Assembly (NCBI GenBank): GCA_025618425.1
Contig: CM046846.1
Coordinates: forward strand, 33,490,038-33,554,037
DNA length: 64,000 nucleotides
DNA from: Heliocidaris tuberculata
Lineage: Eukaryota; Echinodermata; Echinoidea; Camarodonta; Echinometridae
Reading direction: 5' to 3'
Shown in pieces: positions 13,390-24,964 of this stretch. Positions within the stretch are counted from its first letter, which is position 1. Every line of letters starts with the position of its first letter. A program made the translations under genes and the position numbers. Below the pieces are notes generated by a model. That model saw only the letters and a list, made by a program, of their open reading frames with translations, was not told the DNA's origin and did no database searches.

Positions 13390-14023
13390 CTGTCATCTAC
13401 TATCCAAGCAGGTGTTATCGCTCATGCGTTCCATCTATTGTTCCCCACATCCCTTTATCAAAACCATGTTCGGCCTTTTAGCTTTCAAAGAAGTCCCCAA
13501 ACAGCATAACAACTGAAAGGGAAGGCAAGAATGAGCAGATCATCTCTATAATATTTTATCCACCCCAGCGTGCGAGCGAAAAACAAAAGGCATTAAGAGA
13601 GGCACTCCGGGACAATACGCCATTGTTAATCAAAAGTAAACAGTGAGCATAGCAGAACAGCATGAATGAGTCAAGGATCATCTTTGAGAATGAAAGAATA
13701 TGAAACAGCGCCCCTCTGGTGCGAAGAATGCACCTGCCAATACCGATGGTCTCTCTACCCTGGATAGACTGTGACATCACAAGTGGTTCTGTGCCCACCA
13801 GTGTGAAACGCAAGAGGAAAAATATAGGAAGAATAAGGGAATGGAAGGTTGAATGTGTTCATTATGGAATACATCATGAAACCCTCATGTACAATGTAAA
13901 AACAGGCCAATAAACAATAGGCTGAGTCAAACTTCTGATATTTCTAAAAGAGCCTCTTTTGAACTTTTGAAGATAAACAAAGTAAAAAACTGTCAGTATC
14001 CTTTTTTAATTGGTAAAAAATGT

Positions 14024-14044
14024 AATAATAATAATAGTAATAAT

Positions 14045-14097
<53 letters not shown>

Positions 14098-14139
14098 TAA
14101 TAATGATAATAATAATTATGATAATGATAGTAATAATTG
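14024..14139. repeat. (AAT)n microsatellite
   Basis: AAT repeat with scattered GAT interruptions. The asparagine-only (+) and tyrosine-only (-) frames across it are artefacts. Confidence 0.95.
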
Positions 14140-15165
14140 TTCCTTATTAACAGAAAACTGATCAAAGCGCTATTATAGCTGAGAAAATAACACACATGAC
14201 AATAACATTAAATCAGTAATAAAAATAGTATATATATATATATATATATATATATACAAAGAATTGAATTATTGAATTGAATTTAAAAATTGATTAGCAG
14301 TAAAAAAAAAAAAAAAAAATCTGCTATTCTTGAAGACACGAAACATATAGGTGCACAGCAAATGCACAACAAATCACTTCTGTAGGCTGTAATTCAGCTG
14401 AGACAATCTGATTGATATAGACTTACTTTTACATTAACTCTCCTTTACAGATCAAAACTAAGAGTGAAAATGAATTTTCATTGCAAACAATAGCATTGTT
14501 TGCTATAAATGTTCTTCAATTCATTTCGTATTGAAGATGAAGCTGAGTACTGTTCGTGCAATCGCACTGTAAAACGAGCTTTCTAGAACTTACTATTTTT
14601 TTATTTATGGTTTACTGATTAAAAATCATTCGCAGCTTGTGGGCCAAATTGCAGATCTTTTTAAAAAATATAAGACAACATTAATCATATACAAAGAAAC
14701 ATAATAACATGATAAATAAGATACAGAATATACATATGGTGGGTAGTATGATGTTGTAAATATAAATTGTTTTTTATTACGAGTTTTGGAATCGTGAAAT
14801 TTAAAACATATTGACTAAATCGTGCTTGAAAAAATAATATTAAAAAATTAACCCGAAAAAAAGTCACGAACAATGGGGACAAATATGGCTACATAGGAAC
14901 ACACAAAAATGTGGCATCGGAACTTGGTCCAAAGTTATACATCATAGTTATATTTTTATTGTGAGAGAATTTCAAGAGCAATCCATTTTCATGTGACATT
15001 TCTCCCATGATACTCTTCCACACGGGAACGAAACTAAGCTCACAAAATGACCTTTCACCTTTACGAGAATCCACCTTTCCTTTAAACTGAAGAGATACTA
15101 GTATAACAATAACTTCGGACTTGTCTATAATATTCAACGTTATACTACCTGGATGACTGAGAACA

Positions 15166-15415
15166 TTCATAGATATAACTTCGGAATTTTAACTTGAAAG
15201 GTTCCATTCATTTTTTTTTTCATTCTGAGTTCATTGTCTGGTCGATGTGGCATATGTTAACCAGAACCAGAACCAGACCTCCACATTTTCTTTAAATTGA
15301 AGAGATATAACAATAACTTCGGAATTTTAACTTGAAAGGTTCCATTCATTTTTTTTTCATTTTTTTGTTTCATCCAGAGTTCATTGTCTGGTCGATTTGG
15401 TATATGTTAAGAGTC
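15166..15415. repeat. Local direct duplication
   Basis: The segment containing AACTTCGGAATTTTAACTTG, GGTTCCATTCATTTTTTTT and GAGTTCATTGTCTGGTCGAT occurs twice, starting at about 15176 and 15315. An upstream piece with TTTAAA(C/T)TGAAGAGATA at about 15077 suggests a third partial copy. Confidence 0.75.
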
Positions 15416-15883
15416 GGTTAGATTCTTGGAAAGCACCACGTTGAGTTTATGTAACTCAGATGATGCGAAAACTCACTATTTTTGAAGTCAACTTTAGCTC
15501 CTTATAGCAACGGATATACATTACGTCTCCGGAGGTGTATACGTGACACCACGATTCATAAGTTGACTTTGCTGGCAAAATATCCAAGGCGGGGAACTTA
15601 TTTTTCTTATTTTCAAAGATTTCTTTTTGTTTTTTGTTGTGCGTGTATATTAAAAAAGTGTGAAGGTGCTTTAGCCCAAGCACGAGCCCCTTCTTTCATG
15701 AGTCATGAAATAGCGTAGTCAAACATGTAGAAGTGAATCAATGACATTTCATAATAAATGAAGTTTGAATGATTTTTACAAAAACATTTTTGTTTTTGAT
15801 GTTTATATTTTGATACCTATCAATCTGCGACATATTGTCTATAACTAATGATGTAGTATTTTATTCTCTTGTCTTTCTTTCAG

Positions 15884-16011
15884 CTAGGTTATACATCTTT
15901 TCGATAGGACCGGGCTACTCAAGAATAAAAGGCATAGCAGCCAACAGATATATACATATGGACGAAGCTGGCGCTGTATATGGAATCCCGTCCTCAGAAG
16001 TTCCAGAGCCG
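15884..16011 (+). CDS. FGF-A coding exon 2: middle of FGF core
   Basis: 128 bases between TTTCTTTCAG and GTAGGT. It enters in phase 1 (A+CT gives Thr334), then reads RLYIFSIGPGYSRIKGIAAN RYIHMDEAGAVYGIP and ends in phase 0 after PEP. The RIKG-x(5)-RY-x-x-M-x(4)-G-x-x-YG pattern is the diagnostic middle of the FGF beta-trefoil (RIKGV..GRYLAM...G.LYGS in typical members). Size and phase fit the classic short central FGF exon (about 104 bases in vertebrates), slightly enlarged. This is the strongest evidence that the gene is an FGF. The match is to the family; the FGF subfamily (for example 8/17/18 or 9/16/20) cannot be set by eye. Confidence 0.88.
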
Positions 16012-16929
16012 GTAGGTGAAGTTCATAATTTTATACCACCACTTATGTTCTTTTTTTTTAAAATGAAAACAGGTGGTTACATCTCAAACTTCCTAATTTG
16101 CTTCATTTTGATGAAGACTGCAATGTTGATAGTAGCTGTCTTGAAAAGAAATATTTGAATTTAATTGTCAAGTGGAACTATGTTTTTCCACATGTATCTT
16201 AATCTCATAATATAATAGTGCAAATCTTTTAGCACATGTAAAAAAATTAAAATTCATCAAGTCGTGCTTTGCACATGCAACGCTTCTAATTGCTAGATTT
16301 TTTGCAGACAAAAGAAAAATGAAGTTAAAATAGAATTCATTTCTCTTCCTTCAATAAAACATGACTTCTATTACTAGCAACTATGCCCTCTTCCCATATT
16401 CAAATTCAAAGATCTCGAATCATCTAATTTTCCCCGTCTGAATATATTTCTTTTGCCTGATATATGTAATTAACATTTTTATCGTACTTTAGTAACTTTA
16501 GCAACTGGTATTCATGGGAATATAGATTGGCTTTTGAAATGAATCGTATAAATACCTTATCATATCGGGAACCTGTTAGCTTAACAGGCAAACAGTTATC
16601 AGAAACGTATTATTTTCTGTGAATATGAAATGTTAACATCACTAGCATGGGCCGCGGAACCGGGGGTCTGGGGGGCTGCAGCCCTTCCCCACTTTTTTTT
16701 AGTATACACGTGTCAAAAAATCCCCGAAAAAAGTTGCGAAATTGTCATTATTCAAAAGAAATAAAATCTGCCCCCCCCCCCACTTTCAAAAACGCTCCAC
16801 GGCCCCTGACCAGATTAGCCTTTGGGCTTTTCTATTGAGTTTCTCTAAAAAGATATGTCTGTGATTATTAGAATTAAATGCAAACAAGTAGTCTATGAAT
16901 TTATTCAATTCTCTCTGTTTCTTTTTTAG
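16012..16929 (+). other. FGF-A intron 2 (918 bp)
   Basis: GTAGGT to CTGTTTCTTTTTTAG. It contains a decayed repeat at 16648-16806 with inverted ends (GGGCCGCGGA and TCCACGGCCCC). Confidence 0.8.
16648..16806. repeat. Short element with GGGCCGCGGA ends
   Basis: The ends GGGCCGCGGA and TCCACGGCCCC are imperfect inverted copies. The interior has GGGGGGCTGCAGCCC followed by a C homopolymer. It looks like a degenerate MITE. Confidence 0.5.
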
Positions 16930-17178
16930 TACGATTCAACAAACAATAAGGGTGCGTGGTATGAGGCGCCGGGAATGTGCCAAGGTTCTAGATGGATCCA
17001 ATGGTATCGCAAAGAAGGCACGCAGAATGAGTTGAAATGGTACCTCGCATTTAACTGGCAAGGACGACCTATGAGGACACAGCGCACACACGCAAATATG
17101 TGTAACGCCAGCTTTATGAAAACTTTATCAACGGGTACGTCATGTAATCCTAACGATGGCGGTTACACGAATAATTGA
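16930..17178 (+). CDS. FGF-A coding exon 3: C-terminal part of FGF core and stop
   Basis: Enters in phase 0 behind a strong pyrimidine tract and TTTTTTAG and runs 82 codons to TGA at 17176-17178. WYLAFNWQGRPMRTQRTHAN at residues 413-432 matches the FGF heparin/receptor-binding hairpin (W-Y-x-A-F/L-x-x-x-G-R-P...), and SFMKTL echoes the closing strand (FMKRL-like in FGF8-type members). The family signature just upstream, normally [acidic]-C-x-F-x-E, appears here as GSRWIQ, so the usual cysteine is absent. The loop before WYLAF is also shortened. The tail TGTSCNPNDGGYTNN is unlike typical FGFs. Sequence-level homology is clear; biochemical activity is inferred. Confidence 0.85.
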   Translation, partial: YDSTNNKGAWYEAPGMCQGSRWIQWYRKEGTQNELKWYLAFNWQGRPMRTQRTHANMCNASFMKTLSTGTSCNPNDGGYTNN

Positions 17179-18166
17179 TGAGGGGAGACATGAGGAGAAT
17201 GATGTTAAGGATGATAATGGTAATGATGGAACGGAGGAGGATGTTTTGAGTAATGGCAGATCATTTTTGTTAGATTCGAGACAAACTATTAGAAGGAAAA
17301 ACACATTGCTTTTCATCCGAAAAAGATGGCAACTTACAAGTAAACGTAATGATGAAATCACAGATATTACATTGGCTATGAAATAGGGTTGACTCGGATG
17401 ATGATTACTAAGATGATAGTGTCGTGGAGAAGGATTAATCAACATTACAGAGTTAGGGCTTTCATTTCAGTTCCACAAGATGAGATCAACGAAGAACAAT
17501 AACTTTGCTAAAAGGACGATGATGATTAAGATAATTGTGATTTTAAAAGAACGGCGAAGAGGGTAATAAGCTTCCCAAGCTACCCGTATTGGGTGGGATA
17601 GGGGTTGGAAGGGGGGGGGGGGGGGGGAGATTGCCCTGGGGATGTGAAGTTTGACAGGGTAGACCTTTATACTCCAAGTCTTATTACTGGCAAGGGTATA
17701 TTTTTCGATCACCGTAGTTGGCGCAGGATGTATTTTCTGACCCGTTTTTTGGCACACGGTATACTTTCAAAAAATCATGAATGCTACAGCATAACTTCTA
17801 GTGAAGGATATTGGGACATGATGTATTTTCAAAGCACCATCCAGTTTGCGACAGGGTCAGATTGTCGAGCATCCAACCCCCTGAATTCTTAGCTGAGAAA
17901 TAAGGCATTTAATGTACTACAGAATTTGTCAACTGTTATTTAACACATCGTTTGAGACAACAAATGTTAATGTGAATAGGCGGCTGAATGCTTTCAAACA
18001 TGTAAAATTCAGAAAAACAATGTGATTTGCAAATGGTAGAATAATTTGAAATACAAATTGATGATTTTTTTTTTATCGGGCTCGTCGTATGTTTTTAGGT
18101 TGTTTTTTTTTTGTTGCTATGTAAGTGTACTAAACGATTTGGATTGATGTATGCCAAGAGGGCTAA

Positions 18167-18172
18167 AATAAA
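18167..18172 (+). terminator. Candidate polyadenylation signal of FGF-A
   Basis: First well-placed AATAAA after the stop, about 990 bases downstream, followed by AT-rich sequence. Other AATAAA words follow (for example near 18885), so this is only a candidate. Confidence 0.25.
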
Positions 18173-18904
18173 TTAATATCTGCAATTCCATTACAATATA
18201 AATCGTTAATAAGGTATATTTTCGTTGACAAGAAACGTTGTTCCATGGCAGAGTTTGAAAAAAAAAGATGTGGAGCTCTTATAAGAAAGTAGACTGCTGT
18301 TGTGACATCCCGCATCGGCAGAAGAAAGTGAGTTTGTTTAAAGAGACAGTATATTGTATTGATGTATTATTTATTTATATTTATGCTATTTATTTATGAA
18401 CATAAAAGCAGTATCTAACCATATGTAAAGTACTTCATTTGTTTTATGATTCATCGCTGAGTATTCAGATATAAAGATAGAGTCTTGATTTTTTTTTCCT
18501 TCGATTTACAAAATTCTGTATCAGCTAATATTGTATGTTTGCCAACTTTTGAAGTTTCATGTTCATTTTGAAAGTGAATGTAAGTTTTTATTAGGCATTA
18601 TATGGCACACCATCCAAAAGATATTTACCTTCATGTAAATACTTTTTGGATAATACATGTAATGATAATAATCATGTTACATTTATCTAGCGCATTACGT
18701 GAAAACTTCGATGCGATTTCAAGCCCGCACACAACAGTGTGCACCATCTTCACTCTATATGGAGTATTAAAGTGTACCAATCACCTGAAAAAAAATCATT
18801 TGTGTACAGCTAGAAAGTATAAAATCAACCTCAAAGAACTTTGTCTGGTATTCTATAGGTCAACAGTTAATGAGTATGAAGGAAATAAAGGATAACATGA
18901 AAAT

Positions 18905-18944
18905 GCTCGCGCGGAACCGAACTCCGAGTTTGGTTCCACGCGAG
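18905..18944. repeat. GC-rich palindrome
   Basis: GCTCGCGCGGAACCGAACT and AGTTTGGTTCCACGCGAGC form a near-perfect 19-bp stem with a tiny loop. It marks the edge of an unclassified repeat continuing toward 19010. Confidence 0.6.
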
Positions 18945-19563
18945 CCTTTATCTTGGCGAGCGCGTACGGGAGCGTTGAGTAGTCTACTGACGAGTCGCTT
19001 TTACGCTTATAGAGAGTGTAATTGAAATTACAATATCTCTTTATGCAAGTAATATTTGAAGCCCATATTTTGAATATAGTATAACGACATGAAACCTCTA
19101 ACATACAGAGCACAATTATTTTTGGTGATTGGTACGTTACCATTTTGCACCGTTCGCATGGATGTGTTATACGTACACTAATGCTAATGAACTTGATCAA
19201 GAATGTAACATTTGAACATACCCATTATACGTTCATCTTATGATCATTTTTTTTAACAATCATACAGTTCATTCATTGTAAAGTTGATTGTTTCCCCAAG
19301 AAATCTATCCATTAGATCATAGTCATTCCTTAATTTTTGATATAAATAATATGCAGGTGTGAAAGATATCCTGATTTGTTTTAAATATGTGATGTTAGGG
19401 CGCCTAAGTGATTTTTTAAGAATATTTGAATTTCGAATGAAAAATGAGAATAACGTATTAACGAATTGTAATCGCACAAAAATGCCGGATTGCCTTGAAA
19501 ATTGAAGTATATAATCAATTCATTTATATCGTGTGGCTTACTGAAATAGATATGTTTAAACCT

Positions 19564-19722
19564 GGGCCCCGTTGCATAAAACTTACCATTAATGGTAACT
19601 CTGCTATCAATGGTAACTACCATGGTAACATCACTCAACAGCCAATCAAAATCAAGGTTTCTATTGGAGTTACCACTGATGGCAAAGTTACCGTTAATGG
19701 TAAGTTTTATGCAACGGGGCCC
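19564..19722. mobile_element. Palindromic MITE (GGGCCCCGTTGCAT ends)
   Basis: 159 bp. The outer 54 bases on each side are inverted copies with about five mismatches, beginning GGGCCCCGTTGCATAAAACT. The loop carries AGCCAATCAAAATCAAGG, i.e. the CCAAT-type word also found in the element at 45880. No coding capacity. Confidence 0.85.
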
Positions 19723-20589
19723 TGATAGCTCGAATATAATGCTTTTGATTCATACCCGATAATGTAGAAGATATATACATTATTTAAGTTTGCCAGTGTA
19801 ATGAATATATAGTCTCTTTTTGATAATTCTGTACAAGAGACCAGCTTCAATATCATCCTGGGCCAAATTTTATATTTATACCTTGAATACGGTACAGGAA
19901 GAAAAAGAACGTCATTATGGAAATGAATCGACATGAATACACTTTACTGATGTTTGATATTGCTCATGCAGTCTACTGCCATATAAATATTTGCAAGTTC
20001 AATTCAATCGTTTTATTATAATCTCATCGCGGCAGTAATGATGCCGAATTGTGAAAATATTTACAGAGTAAAAACGGACATTTAAAATACGCCAAAATAC
20101 AAATTTCAACAAAAAACTTGTATACAGTAACGAGATACAAAACAAAATTATAAAAAATAAATAAACAAAAACAGTTCATGTTCACATATTGCACTTTGAA
20201 AGTTGGATACTGAAATTGAAATGGGTAAAAACAGTTGTGAAAAGTTTGAATAAATTTCAGTTTCTTAACCAGCAATGGTTGGAATTTGTAACATTAAGAG
20301 TGTGTCTTCTTACTTTGACTTCTTGTTGGAAACTCTCTTAGATGAATGATTTTGGTACACTCTCAAACATACTGGGTAAAAATTTGCCAAACAAGAGGGC
20401 AATTATGTATCCGTCTAATTTTATGCCCAACTTGGGTTGTCTTTTACCCAGTCAAAACCACCTCTCACAACAAATTGAGCAGATAATCACCCGGGTTGGG
20501 CATACATCTGCATGCCCTAAAGTTGGTCCGATTCTAGTCCTCACATTTATGTCGGGCAAATTATCTTGTTGTTGTAGTTGTTGCCTAAT

Positions 20590-21455
20590 GCTATAGACAC
20601 AACTGGTCGTGCGTGTTTTTGCACGTGGGTGTCCGCAGCTGAGATCGGCTGTGGGCCAACTCCTGATATTCGTATGCCGTGGTCACAACCGGTCGTGCAT
20701 CTCTCTGCATCTCCTCTTGGGCGTCTTGCAACCTTCTTATTAACATATATCTTCTTCCCTGCAGGAACTCTTGAGGCGAACGTGTAGCCACGTACAGGTA
20801 ATCGTGCTACCGACGTGCGATATGTCACAGCTCCGCATTGAGCCATGGGCTTCGTGGGATCTCCGCCAGAAGCCCGTGCGATGGCTGCGCGTGTTACGCA
20901 CATTCATCAGAACACACAAATTGGTGGACACGTCCGACAAGGGTTAGTCACAAACCGGTCGTGCACCTCTGTGCGTGTGGTCCGCGACGAATTTCGCAGA
21001 AAATCCTTGCGTTGCACGCAATGGTCTGTACGCTTTTTCTAAGCACGTAGGAGCAAGCAGAACACACAAGGAGGCTGTTGGACATTTCCAACAATCTCTG
21101 CGTGTTGCTACGTGTTCTGATGTACTTGCACTTCCTGCATGGGCTTCTTGCGGTGGTCACATTTGTACGTTTCTACGTCTGTACGTTTGCCTCAAGAGTT
21201 CTTGCAGGTAACAGGGGGTATGTTCATGAGGAAGGTGCAAGACACACAAAAGGAGAAACAGAGAGGTGCACGACCGGTTGTGACCGTGACAAACGAAGGA
21301 CGTACGAATCACAGGAGTTTGCTCACAGCCGTCAGCATTAGCCTCCTTGCGTGTCCTGCGTGCTCCTACGTGCTAGGGGAAGACGTGACGCAATGATTTT
21401 CTGCGAGAATCGTCGCAGACCACACGCACGGAGGTGCACGACCGGTTGTGACCAA
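20590..21455. mobile_element. Composite inverted-repeat block with ACCGGT-centred motif
   Basis: Sub-blocks run A (20634-20796), B (20857-20925), C (20941-21080), B' (21090-21160), A' (21176-21345), C' (21346-21455), where primes are inverted copies. A and C are related to each other and share GGTCACAACCGGTCGTGCA. That motif occurs at about 20684 and 20948 in plus orientation and about 21262 and 21432 in minus. The block is GC- and CpG-richer than its surroundings. Frames across it are short and overlapping with no known domain. It is probably a non-autonomous DNA transposon or nested copies of one. Confidence 0.7.
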
Positions 21456-21544
21456 CCCTTTAAACTAAAGAAAAGAAGAACTGATATCAGTGTTTGATAA
21501 TGAAAGTAAATCTCTGTTCTCATACATCCAATCAACATGTTCAT

Positions 21545-22172
21545 GATACTCTAAATTGGGACTTTCTAGACTGTCGTTACAAAAATATCTATGTACTATG
21601 ATTTTTAAGATTTTAAATAATTGCACCCCGACACATATGTCCAATAATGATATTAAATACCGTAAGTATAATTATTCATTTCGCTCGATCCAAAATCTAG
21701 ATCTCCCTAAACCAAAGTCAAATAATTGCAAAAGAACATTTTTCTATAGGGGGGGGGGTGACACAATATAATCAACTACCTGATGACATCCGAAATGCAA
21801 CTTCATTAAGATCCTTTCGAACCCTAATAAATAGCATTTTTCTTAACACTCTTCCTTAAACTCTAAATAAACTTTCACATAACCAACTTTTGTGTGTGTG
21901 TGTGCGTGTGCGTGTGTATGTACGTGCGTATGTGTGTTATTTCTGTTTTTTTTTATGATTATGTATTGCTTCTGTTCTGCTCTATGTATACTAATTATTT
22001 TTATTGTAAAGGACCTCAAGGAAGAACAGTGTTCTATAAACATTGCTGAATTGGGCTTTCCTACGATTTTAATTGTTGTCTATATATATGCATGTTTTTC
22101 TATCATTATATATCATATACATTTTGTATGTATTTTTATCTGATTTCGGAAATAAAAACAAACAAACAAACA
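21545..22172 (+). mobile_element. 5'-truncated LINE, C-terminal tail and 3' end
   Basis: Translation across 21556-21845, with a break at the G run near 21750, gives LQKYLCTMIFKILNNCTPTH ... NYSFRSIQNLDLPKPKSNNC KRTF and, in another frame, INQLPDDIRNATSLRSF. This is the conserved segment after the reverse transcriptase in CR1/jockey-type LINEs. It ends in AAATAAAAACAAACAAACAAACAA, a short-unit 3' tail of the kind such elements have. Non-functional. Confidence 0.75.
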
Positions 22173-22544
22173 ATGCATGTCAAACTGGGAAAGGAACTTT
22201 GTTCAACAGCCCCAGCAAAGGAACGTAGACATGATTACTGTAGCGTCTAGGGAGATGTGATGTCTGGTCTAGCGGTAATGTCCACGGTCAGCTCTCTGTC
22301 TTCAGTCTGCAAACTGATTCTGATCGGACCAAGGTTCGAAACTGAGTCACGTCTTTCATATGGTTACGTTAAAGGTCGGTCCCCAGACGTAAATAATCAT
22401 ATCTGATGGATACTTTTTTTTTGTTTTTTTTGTTTTTTTTGTAACACACATGCACACGCTGGTATCAATATGCCTATAGCACTTCATTTATTTGATGTAC
22501 GATAAAAGAGCAATGTAGATAAAATGCCTTGCTCAAGGGCATAA

Positions 22545-22650
22545 GTGCCGTGCCGGGGATCGAACGTCCGATCCTCGCATCTCCAGTCAAGCGCCTTAAA
22601 CCACTGGACCACGGCACCTCCACCTTAAACCACTGGACCACGGCACCTCC
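22545..22650 (-). repeat. tRNA-like SINE head with tandem 31-bp duplication
   Basis: Minus strand reads GTGCCGTGGTCCAGTGGTTT AAGGC ... ACGTTCGATCCCCGGCACGG, with A and B boxes of a tRNA promoter. The acceptor-side 31 bases (CACCTTAAACCACTGGACCA...) are duplicated in tandem at 22590-22651. The anticodon region does not fold well, so it is SINE and not gene. Confidence 0.65.
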
Positions 22651-22670
22651 ACATACGCGTCTGTAAAAAC

Positions 22671-22673
22671 AAC

Positions 22674-22715
<42 letters not shown>
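22671..22715. repeat. (CA)n microsatellite
   Basis: CA dinucleotide run following the SINE head; further CA-rich sequence continues to about 22755. Confidence 0.9.
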
Positions 22716-22716
<1 letters not shown>

Positions 22717-22794
22717 CCACACACACGCACATCCCCCCACATACACAAACACACGTGTTAATGTTTCAGTCGTTTGCGGAAAGAAGACACGTAC

Positions 22795-23100
22795 GTACAA
22801 GTTGAGCAGACTACACACCACGAGTTGGCGACGGCCAACGAGACCGACAGCCCACGAGACCGACATCTTTCGTTACGGTATGTCTGTCTTTTTTTTTGTT
22901 GTCGGTCTTATGGCTGTCCGTGTCATGGGACGTTGGTGTCGTAGACGGTGGATCCCTTTTGAACTCTCTATCTTTCCTTGGGTATTTCATTGTTTTGTTG
23001 TTCTCGTGGGTTGTCGAGCTAGTTAGTGGACCTCTTGGATATTTAGTCTCGTGAGCTTTCTGTCTCATGGGCTGTCGGTCTAGTGGGCTGTCAGTATACT
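22795..23100. repeat. Element with repeated CTCGTGGGCTGTCGGT-like motif
   Basis: The word GACAGCCCACGAGACCGACA and its inverse (CTCATGGGCTGTCGGTCTAGTG and others) occur several times in both orientations. The same motif recurs at 41386-41430 and 42782-42930. Non-coding. Confidence 0.55.
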
Positions 23101-23656
23101 GGAATGTTCCCGCTTAGCATGAAGAAAATCATAGTGATAGACTGACAGACTGTACGTGAACCACACCAATATAAAACTTCCAACACAATCATTTTTGCAT
23201 ATTTTCTATGCAATCAACTAGAAATAGAATTAAAGAATTGAATACTTACACAAAATATATTCTCGAAAAGGAACCGTCTAGCTCGGTCCTTTTATCAAAC
23301 CAAAGTAATTTTTGGTAACATCAAATTAATGAAGTTGATTCGGAGATGCAATATCCCACAGACGAATGTAACAGTTTTTAAATAGTCACTTTTCAGTTCC
23401 GTTTAGAAGTTCTGTTAGAGAAAAGGGGAAAAAAGAAGGTTGTACTCGATATTGGGTATTTAGTTCGAGGGATGATTTGGATCAAATGATGATCCTTCCT
23501 TTATGGGCATATTTTCGTATTATCGATGTACCATGATCTCACGTTCTTTAGCTCTCAAGTTTTACCGCTAACATGGGGGTGGTAAGAAGAAGACTCCGAA
23601 TTGTTCAGAAAGAATTGGTAATATCAAGTGCGTGACAAATGAAAGACAAGATTGTG

Positions 23657-23662
23657 TATAAA
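23657..23662 (+). promoter_or_regulatory. Candidate TATA box of FGF-B
   Basis: TATAAA in the context GTGTATAAATGG, about 200 bases before the probable start codon at 23861. Transcription would begin near 23687 and give a 5' UTR of about 170 bases. Position is plausible but unproven. Confidence 0.35.
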
Positions 23663-23860
23663 TGGAACAGAGATCCAAGCGACCGTGCGTATCTCTTAAT
23701 CTTTTTTTGATTAGCAGGAGAAAAAAAACAACAACACAGGAAGGTTAACAATGGTTAGAAGAATGACCTCTACTGGGTATTCTCTTTGAATCTCATTAGA
23801 ACGAGTATATTTAGGAACTTTACGCTATGCTTCCATTCGTCATTCGAATTTGGACTTGTA

Positions 23861-24143
23861 ATGACAATGGCATCGATCAATCAATACTTTGTTGCAATCT
23901 TCAGCATCTACTGTCTGCATCTATCAGTAGTTCATCCGCACCAGATAGTTCTTCGTAAAGATGGATTGCAAATGGATCTCAAAGATTTAGCTATTATCAG
24001 TCATTCCGAACCGGTAAACGATGGTGAAACACCGGCGTATATCTGGAAAACTGGTGTTGTTGAGTTTTTGGGTGTTGGTTCTGGAAGAGACTCGGAAGTT
24101 AGTTTTGGCCCAGGAGAAAGCAGTTCACTTCATCATTCATATG
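23861..24143 (+). CDS. FGF-B coding exon 1: signal peptide and N-terminal pro-region
   Basis: First coding exon of a second FGF-like secreted protein (exons 23861-24143, 30183-30392, 34945-35054, 35673-35906; about 278 residues). The chosen ATG gives a good signal peptide: MTMASINQYFVAIFSIYCLH followed by LSVVHPHQ. An in-frame ATG at 23786 would add 25 residues and spoil it. The remaining residues (about 28-94) resemble no known domain. The exon ends in phase 1 (SY + G) at GTAAGA. Assignment to FGF-B depends on phase fit with exon 2 and on the need for a signal-bearing exon; no core residues are encoded here. FGF-A has no counterpart of this intron, so the N-terminal structure differs between the two genes. 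Confidence 0.7.
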
Positions 24144-24932
24144 GTAAGAGCTGTGCCTTACTTTGCTTCAAGTGGTTCTAGAGCGACAGTAATACGGCTA
24201 TTCCTGTCACTTTGATTTGAAAATTATTCTACATTTTTGAGCTCTTTCCGCTTCATCTTTTATTGACCATGTTGATGCTTAAGGTGTAATATGTAACAAG
24301 AGTAGTCAATCGTTGATTGGGACCTTTGCTAGATTTGTTCTGGAAAAAAGTTGAGCCATCATTTTTTTGTATCCCTTGCTCACCAGAGATTCATTTACTT
24401 CTTTTCTTTCCTCTTTAAATGACTCTTTCATACAATCAACTCCCATTCGAAATGACCCTGCAAATCCCTAGTTTTTTCCAGAATATACAGTGCGTATAAA
24501 AAAAGTCACACTTTGAAAATATTCTCCAACATCATAATTTTGATATGATATTTTCTTATACAATCATGGGTGAGGGTCTGTTTCGTCGGATGACACTATG
24601 AGTATTGACAATATTTTATGCTTGGGTGAGTACTGGCTACATTTGTAAAACTCGCAAAAATGCCTCAGTCTTAAATTTGATCAAAGTGCCTATCAGGTTG
24701 TAACTGCATTTTCTCTGTTAATCATCAATAATTGATTTGAACCATCATTTAATCCTTAAACCTACACATAGCAGTGTGCATCCACAGTGGCGTATCCAGA
24801 AATTGATAAAGGGGAGGGGGACGGGATGCTCCCAAGACAGATGTTGAATGTATCTGGACAACTCCGTTATTGTACAAGCATACAGAGCATGCACACTATG
24901 AAATTAGAGTTCACTTTAGGGTGGAGCACCCT

Positions 24933-24964
24933 ACAAGATTCCACCCACTCGGGTGGAATCTTGT
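24933..24964. repeat. Perfect 14-bp hairpin
   Basis: ACAAGATTCCACCC, loop ACTC, GGGTGGAATCTTGT. It lies in a repeat that begins with GTGGCGTATCCAGAA at about 24789. Confidence 0.8.

Larger units (their letters stand above)
2989..15883 (+). other. FGF-A intron 1 (12.9 kb)
   Basis: Bounded by GTAAGT at 2989 and TTTCTTTCAG ending at 15883. It is repeat-rich: a CCCC(G)GGACA-type decayed repeat (about 3140-3420), a foldback (4542-5066), microsatellites, a tRNA-like SINE on the minus strand (5426-5497), further SINE-like pieces (about 8020-8100, 8640-8840, 10237-10480), an AAGTCCACCC-family repeat (9866-10100), an 80-bp (AT)n tract and an (AAT)n array. About 13390-13920 is less repetitive and would be a reasonable place to look for conserved enhancers. 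No other exon was recognised. Confidence 0.7.
17179..23860. other. Intergenic region FGF-A to FGF-B (6.7 kb)
   Basis: Contains the FGF-A 3' UTR (extent unknown), a G run (about 17610-17628), a GC-richer palindrome (18905-18944), a MITE (19564-19722), a composite inverted block (20590-21455), a truncated LINE 3' end (21545-22172), tRNA-like SINE material (about 22260-22350 and 22545-22650), a (CA)n tract and a CTCGTGGGCTGTCGGT-motif element (about 22795-23100). No third gene was recognised. Confidence 0.6.

Noticed and set aside
13556..13913. Overlapping 64-85 codon frames in a non-repetitive part of FGF-A intron 1, considered as an extra exon
   Set aside because: Exons 1 and 2 of FGF-A join in phase with a conserved FGF core across this site, and no family motif is present.
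13944..14195. Polytyrosine/polyasparagine frames
   Set aside because: Translation of the (AAT)n microsatellite.
20547..21396. Several overlapping frames of 65-118 codons in the GC-richer block
   Set aside because: All lie in inverted copies of the same repeat, on both strands, with no domain and no splice context; open frames follow from higher GC.
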